This document shows positions 1 through 7,573 of a stretch of 64,000 nt of DNA, piece by piece (positions within the stretch are counted from its first letter, which is position 1; each line of letters opens with the position of its first letter). The notes under the pieces were generated by a model. The model ran no database searches, was not told where the DNA came from, and saw only the letters and a program-made list of their open reading frames with translations. Source of the stretch: LMUY01 sp964244585 (GTDB lineage Bacteria; Pseudomonadota; Alphaproteobacteria; Acetobacterales; Acetobacteraceae); assembly GCA_964244585.1 (NCBI GenBank), contig CAXTJM010000001.1, forward strand, positions 372,001 through 436,000, written 5' to 3'. The position numbers and the translations under genes are program-made.

Positions 1-1
1 G

Positions 2-274
2 GTCGACACCCACATCTTCCGCCTGGGCAACCGCACCGGCCTGGCGCCGGGCAAAACCGTGCGGGTGGTGGAGGACGGCTTGGTGCGGCGGATTCCGGCG
101 GACATCCTGCGCCCGGCGCACCATTGGCTGATCCTGCATGGCCGCTACGTGTGCAAGGCCCGCACGCCGGAGTGCTGGCGTTGCGCCGCCGCGCCCTGGT
201 GCGGATTTGCCGACAAGACCCCGCCGCCCGTGGTGAAGCCACCGCGACGGGCGAAGCTCGCGCCGGTGCCGTAA
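2..274 (+). CDS. nth: Endonuclease III, C-terminal part (5' end outside window)
   Basis: Base-excision repair DNA glycosylase/AP lyase. Only the last 90 residues are in the window. The fragment opens with VDTHIFRLGNR, which holds the catalytic Asp of the family (the VDTH Asp). It ends with the 4Fe-4S ligand pattern C-x6-C-x2-C-x5-C at CKARTPEC-WRC-AAAPWC. AHHWLILHGR just before the cluster is also typical of Nth. The catalytic Lys lies upstream of the window. The reading frame is open from base 2 and stops with TAA at 272-274. Confidence 0.93.
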   Translation, partial: VDTHIFRLGNRTGLAPGKTVRVVEDGLVRRIPADILRPAHHWLILHGRYVCKARTPECWRCAAAPWCGFADKTPPPVVKPPRRAKLAPVP

Positions 275-283
275 CGCTGCCGG

Positions 284-883
284 CTACTCTCCGACCTGCT
301 TGCGCAACGCCGCCAGCAGCGCGCCCACGTCGCCGCCGTTACGGGCCAGGAAGGACGCGTAGTCGCTTCGCTGCGTCATGCGCAGGCTCATGCCCTCCGC
401 CACCACGTCGGAGATCCGCAGCGTGCTCCCCTCGGCCGTCACCAGCCAGGTGATGGTCACCGGCTTGTTGCCGCTGCGCTCCACGACCGTGGGCACGTAC
501 GTGCCGTCTGCTTTCTCCACCGGCGTGTTCACCGTGACTTTGACCGAGCCGGCCTGGTAGTCCCCAAGCCGGTTCACCACCCCGCGCAGCAGCACGAGGT
601 GGAACAGCCGCAGGTATTCCGTCCGCTGCTCGGGCGTCGCGGCTTGCCAATACCGGCCGAGGCAAAACCGCGCGACCCCATCCTCGTCCACCACGCGCTG
701 GAGGTAGGGCGCCATGCGCGCCTGCTTCTCCTCGGGCGACTGAGCGCCCGAGACCACGCCGGCCAGGTCGACGCCGGCCTGGCGCACGAAGCTCGCGGCC
801 TGCGCCGGGTCGGCCGGCGTTTGCGCCCGCGCCGCTAGCGGCGCCAGCACAAGGACGGCCAGCAGCCAGCGACGGGGCGCCAT
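284..883 (-). CDS. MlaC/Ttg2D-type phospholipid-binding ABC transporter auxiliary protein
   Basis: A 199-residue periplasmic protein of the MlaC (toluene tolerance Ttg2) family, which carries phospholipids between the outer and inner membranes. Residues 1-21 form a signal peptide (MAPRRWLLAVLVLAPLAARA). The body has the family features: a helical start, then FCLGRYW, a YLRLFH helix and a closing beta region with TWLVTAEG. The ATG overlaps the stop of the upstream eipB-like gene by one base (TGATG), so the two are probably translationally coupled. No other mla genes are in the window. A longer reading frame upstream is out-of-frame sequence of the eipB gene, so the signal-peptide Met was chosen as start. 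Confidence 0.85.
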   Translation of the reverse strand: MAPRRWLLAVLVLAPLAARAQTPADPAQAASFVRQAGVDLAGVVSGAQSPEEKQARMAPYLQRVVDEDGVARFCLGRYWQAATPEQRTEYLRLFHLVLLRGVVNRLGDYQAGSVKVTVNTPVEKADGTYVPTVVERSGNKPVTITWLVTAEGSTLRISDVVAEGMSLRMTQRSDYASFLARNGGDVGALLAALRKQVGE

Positions 884-1668
884 CAGCAATGCGACGCCGG
901 CATGGTGAAGGTGGACAGTTTGCCGTCCACCACGAAATCGCCGAAATCCATGTTCAGCCCGTCCGCCACGCCGTTCGACCAATAGCGCATTCCCACCTCG
1001 TAATCCGGCGACTGAGCCTCCTTCGTGCGGGAAAAGAACGCAACCCGCACCCGGCCCGACGGCAGTTCCGCCAATTCCGCATACGGCGCCGCCGACGCAC
1101 CGGTCCAACTGCTGACGAACACCGAGGTGTTCTGCGCCCCGTCCGCGCCGGTGCCGTCGAACAGCGGCAGCGTCAGGAATTTCTGGCCGGCCTCCGCGGC
1201 GGTGATGATCGCCGCGGTGTGCGCCATCGGGAACAGCGTCCCCTTCGGCAGCGTCACCGTTTTGTCCGCCGGCATGGTATAGTGGATTTCGCCCGTGCCG
1301 CCCGCGGCGATCAGGCTGGCATCGCCCTCCACCTGCTCGGTCACCGCAGTGTCCGTGGTCTGCTTCATGTGGAAGCGGAGCTTGGTGCCGTCCTTGCTCT
1401 CCCACGTCAGGTAATCCGACACCATGTGCACATCCTGGCCGTCCCTGTTCGACAGGGTCATGTCCAACCGCTGGCGCACCGCCCAGCCATCGCAGGAATC
1501 CGTCACCTCGTACGCCATGGTGCCGCCGACGCCGGTCACATCGCTGTCGCGGTGGCTGTCCAGGCTCAGCGCGTAGGTGGCGCGGTGGGCGGCGAGCTGC
1601 ACGGGCTCCGCCATGGCGGCGACGGCCGGGGCGACGGACAACAGAGCCAGGGCGGCCAGCAGACGCAT
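883..1668 (-). CDS. Cell envelope integrity EipB-family protein (DUF1849)
   Basis: A 261-residue periplasmic protein of the EipB family (DUF1849), a beta-spiral protein needed for envelope stability in alphaproteobacteria. The chosen start gives a clean signal peptide (MRLLAALALLSVAPAVAAMA) followed by the usual N-terminal strand HRATYALSL. Two cysteines, in DSCDGW and as the last residue (PASHC), match the disulfide pair described for Brucella EipB. Upstream Met codons in the same frame would add a non-signal leader and were rejected. It is followed by the mlaC-like gene with a one-base overlap, and is divergent from eutB with an 85-base gap. Confidence 0.85.
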   Translation of the reverse strand: MRLLAALALLSVAPAVAAMAEPVQLAAHRATYALSLDSHRDSDVTGVGGTMAYEVTDSCDGWAVRQRLDMTLSNRDGQDVHMVSDYLTWESKDGTKLRFHMKQTTDTAVTEQVEGDASLIAAGGTGEIHYTMPADKTVTLPKGTLFPMAHTAAIITAAEAGQKFLTLPLFDGTGADGAQNTSVFVSSWTGASAAPYAELAELPSGRVRVAFFSRTKEAQSPDYEVGMRYWSNGVADGLNMDFGDFVVDGKLSTFTMPASHC

Positions 1669-1753
1669 GCGGGGGCACTCCGATTGAGGCAGCAGACATA
1701 GGACGGCACGTTCGCTCCCGCCAGCGGCATCCAACGTGCTTATACTGGCCGGC

Positions 1754-3127
1754 ATGTTCAGCACGGCACTCGGCGGCACGACGCACCGGTTCGCGGATCT
1801 GCGGACCCTGCTCGCCCGCGCGACGCCCCATCGCAGCGGGGACGGCCTGGCCGGGCTGGCGGCGGACAGCGCGGAGCAGCGTGTGGCGGCACAGATGGCG
1901 TTGGCGGACCTGCCGCTGCGCCGGCTGCTGGACGATCCGGTGGTGCCCTACGAGACGGACGAGGTCACCCGGCTGATCTGCGACACCCACGATGCGGCGG
2001 CGTTCGCACCGGTGTCGCACCTGACGGTGGGCGGGCTGCGCGACTGGCTGCTGTCGGACGCCGCCACCACGGCTTCACTGGCGGCTTTGGCCCCCGGGCT
2101 CACGCCAGAGATGGTGGCCGCGGCCAGTAAATTGTGCCGGTTGCAGGACCTGATGGTGGTGGCGTCGCGCTGCAGCGTCGCCACGGCGTTCCGAAACACG
2201 ATCGGGCTGCCGGGCCGGCTGTCCGTCCGGCTGCAGCCGAACCACCCGACCGACGATCCGGCGGGCATCGCCGCCGCCATCCTGGACGGGCTGCTGCTGG
2301 GCGCCGGCGACGCCGTGATCGGCATCAATCCCGCCAGCGACAGCCCGGAGCGTACCCACGCCCTGCTCTGCCTGCTGGAGGATGCCCGCACCCGGCTCGC
2401 CATCCCCACGCAAAGCTGCGTGCTGGCCCATGTCACCACCACGCTGGAGCTGATCCGCCGCGGCTCCCCGGTCGACCTGGTGTTCCAGTCCATCGGGGGG
2501 ACAGAGGCGACGAACCGCTCGTTCGGGATCGACCTGGCCCTGCTGCGGGAGGCGCAGGAGGCCGGTCTCTCGCTCGGCCGCGGCACGGTCGGCGACAACG
2601 TCATGTATTTCGAAACCGGCCAGGGCAGCGCGCTGTCCGCCAACGCCCATGGCGGCGTGGACCAGCAGACGCTGGAGGCGCGGGCCTACGCCGTGGCGCG
2701 GCGGTTCCGGCCGCTGCTGGTCAATACGGTGGTGGGTTTCATCGGCCCGGAATACCTGGCGGACGGCAAGCAGATCATCCGTGCCGGGCTGGAGGACCAT
2801 TTCTGCGGCAAGCTGCTCGGCGTGCCGATGGGCTGCGACGTGTGCCACACCAACCATGCCGAGGCGGATGCGGACGACATGGACGCCCTGCTGGCGATGC
2901 TGGTGGCGTCCGGCGTCAACTTCGTCATGGGCGTGCCCGGCGCCGACGACATCATGCTCGGCTACCAGAGCACCTCGTTCCACGATGCGCTCGCCATGCG
3001 GGAGTTGCTCGGGCGCCGCCCCGCGCCGGAGTTCGAGGCGTGGCTGGAACGCCAGGGCCTGCTGGATGCGGCCGGCCGCGTCAGGCCGCAAGGCCTGCCG
3101 GCGCCGATGCAGGCGCTGCTGCCATGA
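1754..3127 (+). CDS. eutB: Ethanolamine ammonia-lyase large subunit
   Basis: The large (alpha) subunit of adenosylcobalamin-dependent ethanolamine ammonia-lyase, which converts ethanolamine to acetaldehyde and ammonia. At 457 residues it matches the family length (about 453 in E. coli). The TIM-barrel core is recognisable: NHPTDDPAGIAAAI, INPASDSPER, VFQSIGGTEATN, YFETGQGSALS and CDVCHTNHAEAD. An in-frame ATG 18 bases upstream (1736) would also be open; 1754 fits better because the homologous part starts with FSTALGGTTHRF. The stop overlaps the eutC start by 4 bases. There is no microcompartment gene, eutA reactivase or permease nearby, so this is a cytosolic eutBC type. Confidence 0.95.
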   Translation: MFSTALGGTTHRFADLRTLLARATPHRSGDGLAGLAADSAEQRVAAQMALADLPLRRLLDDPVVPYETDEVTRLICDTHDAAAFAPVSHLTVGGLRDWLLSDAATTASLAALAPGLTPEMVAAASKLCRLQDLMVVASRCSVATAFRNTIGLPGRLSVRLQPNHPTDDPAGIAAAILDGLLLGAGDAVIGINPASDSPERTHALLCLLEDARTRLAIPTQSCVLAHVTTTLELIRRGSPVDLVFQSIGGTEATNRSFGIDLALLREAQEAGLSLGRGTVGDNVMYFETGQGSALSANAHGGVDQQTLEARAYAVARRFRPLLVNTVVGFIGPEYLADGKQIIRAGLEDHFCGKLLGVPMGCDVCHTNHAEADADDMDALLAMLVASGVNFVMGVPGADDIMLGYQSTSFHDALAMRELLGRRPAPEFEAWLERQGLLDAAGRVRPQGLPAPMQALLP

Positions 3128-3861
3128 CGGTTCCGATGGACGATCCGTGGCGCCGCCTGCGCCCGCTGACGGATGCGCGGATCGGCCTGGCCAGCGCCGG
3201 CGGCTCCCTGGCCACGGCGCCGCTGCTGGCGCTGCGCCTGGCCCATGCCCGCGCCCGCGATGCCGTGCATGCGGCGCTGGATACGGTGGCGCTGGCGGCG
3301 GCGCTCGGCCCCGTGCTGGTGGCGGACAGCGCGGCGCCGGACCGTGCCACCTATCTGCTGCGCCCCGACCTGGGGCGCCAACTCGCGGCAGGCGTCACCC
3401 TGCCCCGTGGCGCGCATGACCTGGCGGTGGTGCTGGCCGACGGCCTGTCGGCCCGGGCGGTGCAGGACCACGCCCCCGCCGTGGTGACGGCGCTGCTGCC
3501 GCTGCTGGCCGCCTGGCGGATCGCCCCGCTGGTGGTGGTGCGGCAGGGCCGCGTGGCAGTGGGCGACGCCGTGGCAAACGCCATGGGCGCCGCCGCGTCG
3601 CTGGTGCTGATCGGCGAGCGGCCCGGCTTGTCCGCGCCGGACAGCCTCGGGGCCTATCTCACCTGGCAGCCGCACCCGGCCACCACCGATGCGGACCGCA
3701 ACTGCGTGTCCAACATCCGGCCCGCCGGCTTTGCCCCGGCGGACGCGGCGCGGAAGATCGCCTGGCTGCTGCAGGCCATGCGCGCCCGGGGCGCATCGGG
3801 CGTGGCGCTGAAGGACGACGCGCCGGAGCCAGGGCGACGCTTGCACGGTCCCGGGGCATGA
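3124..3861 (+). CDS. eutC: Ethanolamine ammonia-lyase small subunit
   Basis: The small (beta) subunit of ethanolamine ammonia-lyase, 245 residues. It starts at the ATG overlapping the eutB stop (ATGA), as expected for the heterodimeric enzyme. Family segments seen: DARIGLASAGGSL near the N-terminus, YLLRPDLGR, LADGLSARAVQ, LIGERPGLSAPDSLGAYLTW and DRNCVSNIRPAGF. These include the region that helps bind cobalamin. The C-terminal tail (EPGRRLHGPGA) is short and not distinctive. The next gene starts inside the stop codon (ATGA). Confidence 0.94.
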   Translation: MTVPMDDPWRRLRPLTDARIGLASAGGSLATAPLLALRLAHARARDAVHAALDTVALAAALGPVLVADSAAPDRATYLLRPDLGRQLAAGVTLPRGAHDLAVVLADGLSARAVQDHAPAVVTALLPLLAAWRIAPLVVVRQGRVAVGDAVANAMGAAASLVLIGERPGLSAPDSLGAYLTWQPHPATTDADRNCVSNIRPAGFAPADAARKIAWLLQAMRARGASGVALKDDAPEPGRRLHGPGA

Positions 3862-5114
3862 GCCTGGACCGGCTCGTGCAGGGCGCCCGCGTGGCGGGGT
3901 GGGACCGCCCGGTCGATATCGGCATTGCCGCCGGCCGCATCGCCGCCATCGCGCCCGGCCTCGACAGCGATGCGCCCAGCCTTGCCGCGGAGGGGCGGCT
4001 GGTGCTGCCGGGCTTCGTGGAGACGCATCTCCACCTCGACAAGACGTGCATCCTGGACCGCTGCCCGGCCTCGGAAGGCTCGGTCGCCGAGGCGGTCCGG
4101 CTCACTGCCGCGGCCAAGCGCGGCTTCACCCCGGAGGATGTCTACGCCCGCGGGCGGCAGACGCTGGAGCGCGCGATCACCTGGGGCACCACCCGCATCC
4201 GCACCCATGTGGAGGTCGATCCCGGCATCGGCATGCGCGGCTTCGACGGCGTGCAGCACCTGGCCCGCGACTATGCCTGGGCCGTCGACGTCGAGCTGTG
4301 CGTGTTCCCGCAGGAAGGGCTGCTGAACAACCCCGGCACCGACGCCCTGCTGGAGGAAGGCTTGCGGCGCGGCGCCCGGGTGATCGGGGCGGTGCCGTAC
4401 ATCGACAGCGACCCACGCGGCCAGATCGACCGCATCTTCGACCTGGCCCGCGCCTACGACGTGGACATCGACATGCACCTGGACATGGGCGAGACGCCGG
4501 ACGGCATGCAGGCCGAATACGTCTGCCGCAAGACCGAGGCGCTTGGCTGGGGCGGCCGCGTCGCCATCGGCCATGTCAGCCAGGCCTCGCTCCTGCCGGC
4601 CGCCCGCTTCGCGACATTGGCCAGGACGCTGGCCGGCGCAGGCGTGGCGGTGACGGTGCTGCCGGCGACCGACCTGTTCCTGACCGGGCGCAGCCACGAC
4701 CATGCCGTGCCGCGCGGCGTGCCGCACGCGCAGGTGCTGCGGGCGGCCGGCGTTACCTGCTCCGTGGCGACCAACAACGTGCTGAACCCGTTCACCCCCT
4801 ATGGCGACGCCAACCTGCTGCGCATGGCGAACCTGTTCGCCAATGTCTGCCAGGTGGCACGCCCGGTGGACTTGGCGGGCTGCCTGGACATGGTCACGTC
4901 GGACGCCGCCCGCCTGCTGCGGCTGGACGATTACGGCATCCGGGTCGGCGCACCGGCCGACCTGGTGCTGCTCGACGCGAGCGATCCGGCCGAGGCCGTC
5001 GCGCACCTGTCCCAGCCGCTCTGGGGCATGAAAGCCGGCCGGATGACCTTCACCCGCCCGCGCCCCACCCTGCACACGCCCGCGCACGCTGCGCCTCGCG
5101 CCTGGACAGCCTGA
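3858..5114 (+). CDS. Amidohydrolase / cytosine-deaminase-like metal-dependent hydrolase
   Basis: A 418-residue member of the COG0402/CodA-like amidohydrolases. The first metal motif is HLHLDK (His57, His59), the third His is in DIDMHLDMGE (His207), and IGHVSQ supplies His239. In CodA and its relatives the next block contains a metal-binding Asp (D-D-V or D-N-V before xPxxPxG). Here the equivalent reads ATNNVLNPFTPYG, with Asn306-Asn307 at that place, so the metal site may be altered. The gene overlaps eutC by 4 bases, which suggests a role linked to ethanolamine or a related amine. The substrate cannot be told from sequence. Confidence 0.8.
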   Translation: MSLDRLVQGARVAGWDRPVDIGIAAGRIAAIAPGLDSDAPSLAAEGRLVLPGFVETHLHLDKTCILDRCPASEGSVAEAVRLTAAAKRGFTPEDVYARGRQTLERAITWGTTRIRTHVEVDPGIGMRGFDGVQHLARDYAWAVDVELCVFPQEGLLNNPGTDALLEEGLRRGARVIGAVPYIDSDPRGQIDRIFDLARAYDVDIDMHLDMGETPDGMQAEYVCRKTEALGWGGRVAIGHVSQASLLPAARFATLARTLAGAGVAVTVLPATDLFLTGRSHDHAVPRGVPHAQVLRAAGVTCSVATNNVLNPFTPYGDANLLRMANLFANVCQVARPVDLAGCLDMVTSDAARLLRLDDYGIRVGAPADLVLLDASDPAEAVAHLSQPLWGMKAGRMTFTRPRPTLHTPAHAAPRAWTA

Positions 5115-5158
5115 CCGCGATCCTTCAATCGGTGCTGTAATGATCGTGGAGGACGCCG

Positions 5159-5464
5159 ATGCGCGCTATTCTTTTGCTGGTTGGCCTGGTGGTCGTGTTC
5201 CTGGTCGGGGGCTACGTCGACCATGTCTACGGGTGGCCGTTCAGCCTGCTCGACGCGTCACCGTCGTCCGTGCCGATGCCGGCCGGCGTCGCGCCGCCGC
5301 TGTATAGCCGGGCCCAGGGCGCAGAGGACGCACCGCGCAACGACGTGCCGCAGGGCGGACGCGTAGACATGCAGCGCTGCATCGCCACGATGGTCGACCG
5401 GCGCGAACCCGAACAGGAAGCCCGCCAGGTGTGCCAGAAGATCATCTCCGGCATCGGCGGCTAA
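5159..5464 (+). CDS. Small membrane-anchored or secreted hypothetical protein
   Basis: A 101-residue protein not recognised as a named family. Residues 4-20 are hydrophobic (ILLLVGLVVVFLVGGYV) and look like a membrane anchor or uncleaved signal. The rest is Pro-rich and then a short helical tail with two Cys (MQRCIATM and RQVCQKII) that could pair. A GGAGG Shine-Dalgarno at 5148-5152 sits 6 bases before the ATG, which supports translation. The 3' end overlaps the anti-sigma gene by 4 bases in convergent orientation. Confidence 0.65.
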   Translation: MRAILLLVGLVVVFLVGGYVDHVYGWPFSLLDASPSSVPMPAGVAPPLYSRAQGAEDAPRNDVPQGGRVDMQRCIATMVDRREPEQEARQVCQKIISGIGG

Positions 5465-6246
5465 AGCCCGACGCTGTCGCGCACCTGGTTGGCGATCGAG
5501 TGCAGGCGTGCCCGGTCGCCCTCCGACATCACGCCGTAGCCGATTTGCCGGTTGATCCAGGCGTAGCCGTCCACGGCGCCGGCATCGACCGAGCGCATCG
5601 GCGTCTCCTCCCCCCGGCGCATCGGCTGGATGTAGACGGTGATGCGATTGTGCTGCGCGTCCTCGTAGACCAGCATCGCCGCCGGGCCATACATGACGGC
5701 CAGCACCCGGCCGCCCAGCAGATGGTAGCCAAGCTGCGACAGATCCGGCACCGCGACCGACCGGCCGAGCTTCTGGGTCATCAGGCCGGTCAGCTCCGCC
5801 CGGCTGTCCGGGTGCAGGTCGACGGCGTGGGCGGAGTCGTTGGCGAACACCTGGTAGGCCGACACCGCCTCCAGGCTCAGCCGGGCGATCTCGGACGGGA
5901 TCCGCGGCCCGTGCGCCAGCCATCCGCCTGCCGCCCCGGACAACAGGGCCACGGCGATTCCTGCCGCGAACCGCCAGCGCCCCATGCCGCGCGCCGCCGC
6001 GAGCCGCGCCTCCGCCAGGCTGGACAGGCTGAGCGCCGCGGGAACGGGGTCACGGTGGCGGAACGCCAGTGCGTCGCGCAGCATCTCCCGCTGGTTGCGC
6101 CATTCCTCCACCCGGCGCCGCAACCCGGCATCGCCGGCCAGCCGCCGCGTCACCTCCTGCCGGCGCTCCGGATCGAGCCGGTCGTCGACATAGGCGTGCA
6201 GGTCCTCCTCACTCACGGGGCGGGATGGCTGGCCTGGCCCGGTCAT
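5461..6246 (-). CDS. Transmembrane anti-sigma factor
   Basis: A 261-residue membrane regulator likely to hold the adjacent ECF sigma factor inactive. The N-terminal cytoplasmic part has the anti-sigma signature: EEDLHAYVDDRLDPERR followed by a helix with DAGLRRRVEEWR. No zinc-binding His/Cys set is visible, so it is not a ZAS-type (ChrR/RsrA) protein. A single membrane segment (about residues 93-110, RFAAGIAVALLSGAAGGWL) leads to a periplasmic domain of about 150 residues. Its start overlaps the sigma gene stop by 4 bases (ATGA), giving coupled, roughly equal expression of the two. Confidence 0.87.
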   Translation of the reverse strand: MTGPGQPSRPVSEEDLHAYVDDRLDPERRQEVTRRLAGDAGLRRRVEEWRNQREMLRDALAFRHRDPVPAALSLSSLAEARLAAARGMGRWRFAAGIAVALLSGAAGGWLAHGPRIPSEIARLSLEAVSAYQVFANDSAHAVDLHPDSRAELTGLMTQKLGRSVAVPDLSQLGYHLLGGRVLAVMYGPAAMLVYEDAQHNRITVYIQPMRRGEETPMRSVDAGAVDGYAWINRQIGYGVMSEGDRARLHSIANQVRDSVGL

Positions 6247-6755
6247 TTCACGCGACGCAGCGCCGGGCGCCCGCGTCCTTCCATGTGGCTGCGCAACGCA
6301 TCGCGGCCGCGGCTCAGCCGCGACATCACGGTGCCGACCGGCAGGCCGAGCACCGATGCGGCCTCGCGATAGCCCAGACCCTCCACGCCGACCAGCAACA
6401 GGACCTGCCGCTGCTCCAGCGGCAGCAGCGCCAGGCCGCGCATCAGGTCGCGCGCCACCAGGCGGCCATCCTGCGGCGGCGGCACCGGCAGCTCGACGGC
6501 GTCCAGGCCGATCGCCTGGCCGCGGCGGCGCAGGGCACGCCAGCGGCTCACGCTCAAATTATGCAGGATGGTGAACAGCCAGGGCCGCACGCGCAGGTCG
6601 CTCGACGGCGGCGGCAGGCGGCCCAGCGCGCGGACCAGGCACTCCTGGACCAGCTCGTCCGCCTCGTCGCCGTGGCGCAGCAATGCCCAGGCATAGCGGC
6701 GGAGCGCCGGGATGGTCGCCTCGATCTCGGCGATGGTGGATGTCGTGGAAGAAAT
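6243..6755 (-). CDS. ECF-type RNA polymerase sigma factor, apparent ATT start
   Basis: A sigma-70 family ECF factor, about 170 residues. Region 2 includes RRYAWALLRHGDEADELVQE and RPWLFTILHN. Region 4 includes LPLEQRQVLLLVGVEGLGYREAA and the helix-turn-helix PVGTVMSRLSRGRDALR. In this frame there is no ATG, GTG or TTG between the upstream in-frame stop (6777-6775) and a TTG at 6683, and that TTG would remove part of region 2. An ATT at 6755-6753 has a strong Shine-Dalgarno (AGAGGGGG, 6770-6763) 7 bases upstream and gives a normal N-terminus (SSTTSTIAEIEATIPALRRY), so I place the start there. A one-base sequencing error in the G run is the alternative. Confidence 0.85.
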   Translation of the reverse strand: MSSTTSTIAEIEATIPALRRYAWALLRHGDEADELVQECLVRALGRLPPPSSDLRVRPWLFTILHNLSVSRWRALRRRGQAIGLDAVELPVPPPQDGRLVARDLMRGLALLPLEQRQVLLLVGVEGLGYREAASVLGLPVGTVMSRLSRGRDALRSHMEGRGRPALRRVK

Positions 6756-6762
6756 CGGCGCG

Positions 6763-6770
6763 CCCCCTCT
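6763..6770 (-). promoter_or_regulatory. Ribosome binding site that decides the sigma-factor start
   Basis: AGAGGGGG on the minus strand, ending 7 bases before the ATT at 6755-6753. No other purine-rich box lies near a possible in-frame start. The ATG at 6777-6775 is in the wrong frame and would lie at or before the transcript start expected from the adjacent promoter. Confidence 0.55.
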
Positions 6771-6778
6771 GTGGCATC

Positions 6779-6803
6779 AACGCCGCGCGACCAGGTTTAT
6801 TCC
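6779..6803 (-). promoter_or_regulatory. ECF-type promoter for the sigma/anti-sigma operon
   Basis: On the minus strand, GGAATA (6803-6798), 15 bases, then CGTT (6782-6779). This has the -35/-10 form of ECF-sigma promoters and points into the sigma gene. The same two hexamers with the same 15-base spacing occur on the opposite strand 20 bases away, which argues strongly for autoregulation. Assignment to this sigma factor is inference from position. Confidence 0.7.
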
Positions 6804-6822
6804 GGTCGGCCCGGCGGCCGAT

Positions 6823-6847
6823 GGAATAACCACCGCCCTCCGTCGTT
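6823..6847 (+). promoter_or_regulatory. ECF-type promoter for the periplasmic protein / molybdoenzyme operon
   Basis: GGAATA (6823-6828), 15 bases, CGTT (6844-6847), mirroring the promoter of the sigma operon. Both copies extend as GGAATAA then A/C then C. It points to the gene starting at 6917, leaving a leader of roughly 60 bases that includes GAGGT at 6906-6910, 6 bases before the ATG. Confidence 0.7.
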
Positions 6848-6916
6848 CATGACGGCAATGGCAGGGTCGCCGACGCGCAATCCGGCGTGCCAGGTAAACC
6901 GTATCGAGGTCTTTTC

Positions 6917-7528
6917 ATGAACCGACGCTTGCTTCTGGCCCTGATGGGCAGCCTTTCACTCGCTGGCGGCGCCGCCAGCGCGCAAACCCCTGCGGCGGGG
7001 CCGGCCCGCATCCGCGGCACGGTCGACGCCGTGACCACGGACGGGCTGGACCTGACCACGCGTGCCGGCATGAAGATGCACGTCGTGTTGCCGGCCACGT
7101 TCCGCGTCGTCTCGGTCATCAAGTCCAAGATCGATGACGTGCAGCCCGGCAGCTATATCGGCTCCGCCGCCGCCCCGCAGCCGGACGGCACGTTGCGCGC
7201 GCTGGAAGTCACCGTCTTCCCGCCCAGCATGAAGGGCGCCGGCCTCGGCAACTACGCCTGGGACCTGGGGCCGACCACCAGCATGACCAACGGCTCCGTC
7301 GGCAAGCTGGACCAGACCAACGGCCGCACCATGACGGTCGATTACGGCAGCGGCGAGAAGCACATCGTCATCCCCGATGACGTGCCGATCGTGTCGCTCG
7401 AGCTGGCCGACCGCAACGTGATCGTCCCCGGCGCCCACGTGATCGTCAACGGCACGCGCGCGGCCGACGGCACCGTGACCGCGGCGGCCGTGAACGTCGG
7501 CAAGGATGGCATCGTCCCGCCGATGTAA
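6917..7528 (+). CDS. Periplasmic DUF5666-like protein
   Basis: A 203-residue exported protein. The signal peptide is about residues 1-22 (MNRRLLLALMGSLSLAGGAASA). The mature part has two repeats of a small beta unit: ARIRGTVDAVTTDGLDL and later GKLDQTNGRTMTVDYGSG, each followed by segments such as NVIVPGAHVIVNGTR. This is the OB-like pattern of DUF5666 proteins; the family call is tentative. It is the first gene of a three-gene operon behind the ECF-type promoter, followed by a cytochrome b and a molybdopterin oxidoreductase, so it may assist a periplasmic redox or metal task. The ATG at 6917 was chosen over one 30 bases upstream because it starts the signal peptide directly and has a Shine-Dalgarno. 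Confidence 0.7.
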   Translation: MNRRLLLALMGSLSLAGGAASAQTPAAGPARIRGTVDAVTTDGLDLTTRAGMKMHVVLPATFRVVSVIKSKIDDVQPGSYIGSAAAPQPDGTLRALEVTVFPPSMKGAGLGNYAWDLGPTTSMTNGSVGKLDQTNGRTMTVDYGSGEKHIVIPDDVPIVSLELADRNVIVPGAHVIVNGTRAADGTVTAAAVNVGKDGIVPPM

Positions 7529-7573
7529 CGGACGAGCGGCGCGACCGCGCCCGTTCATGGAGGAGTGAGGACC

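Noticed and set aside
6559..6777. ATG at 6777 as start of a protein upstream of the sigma factor
   Set aside because: It is out of frame with the sigma factor, gives an Arg/Pro-rich peptide without motifs, and lies at or before the transcript start expected from the ECF promoter.
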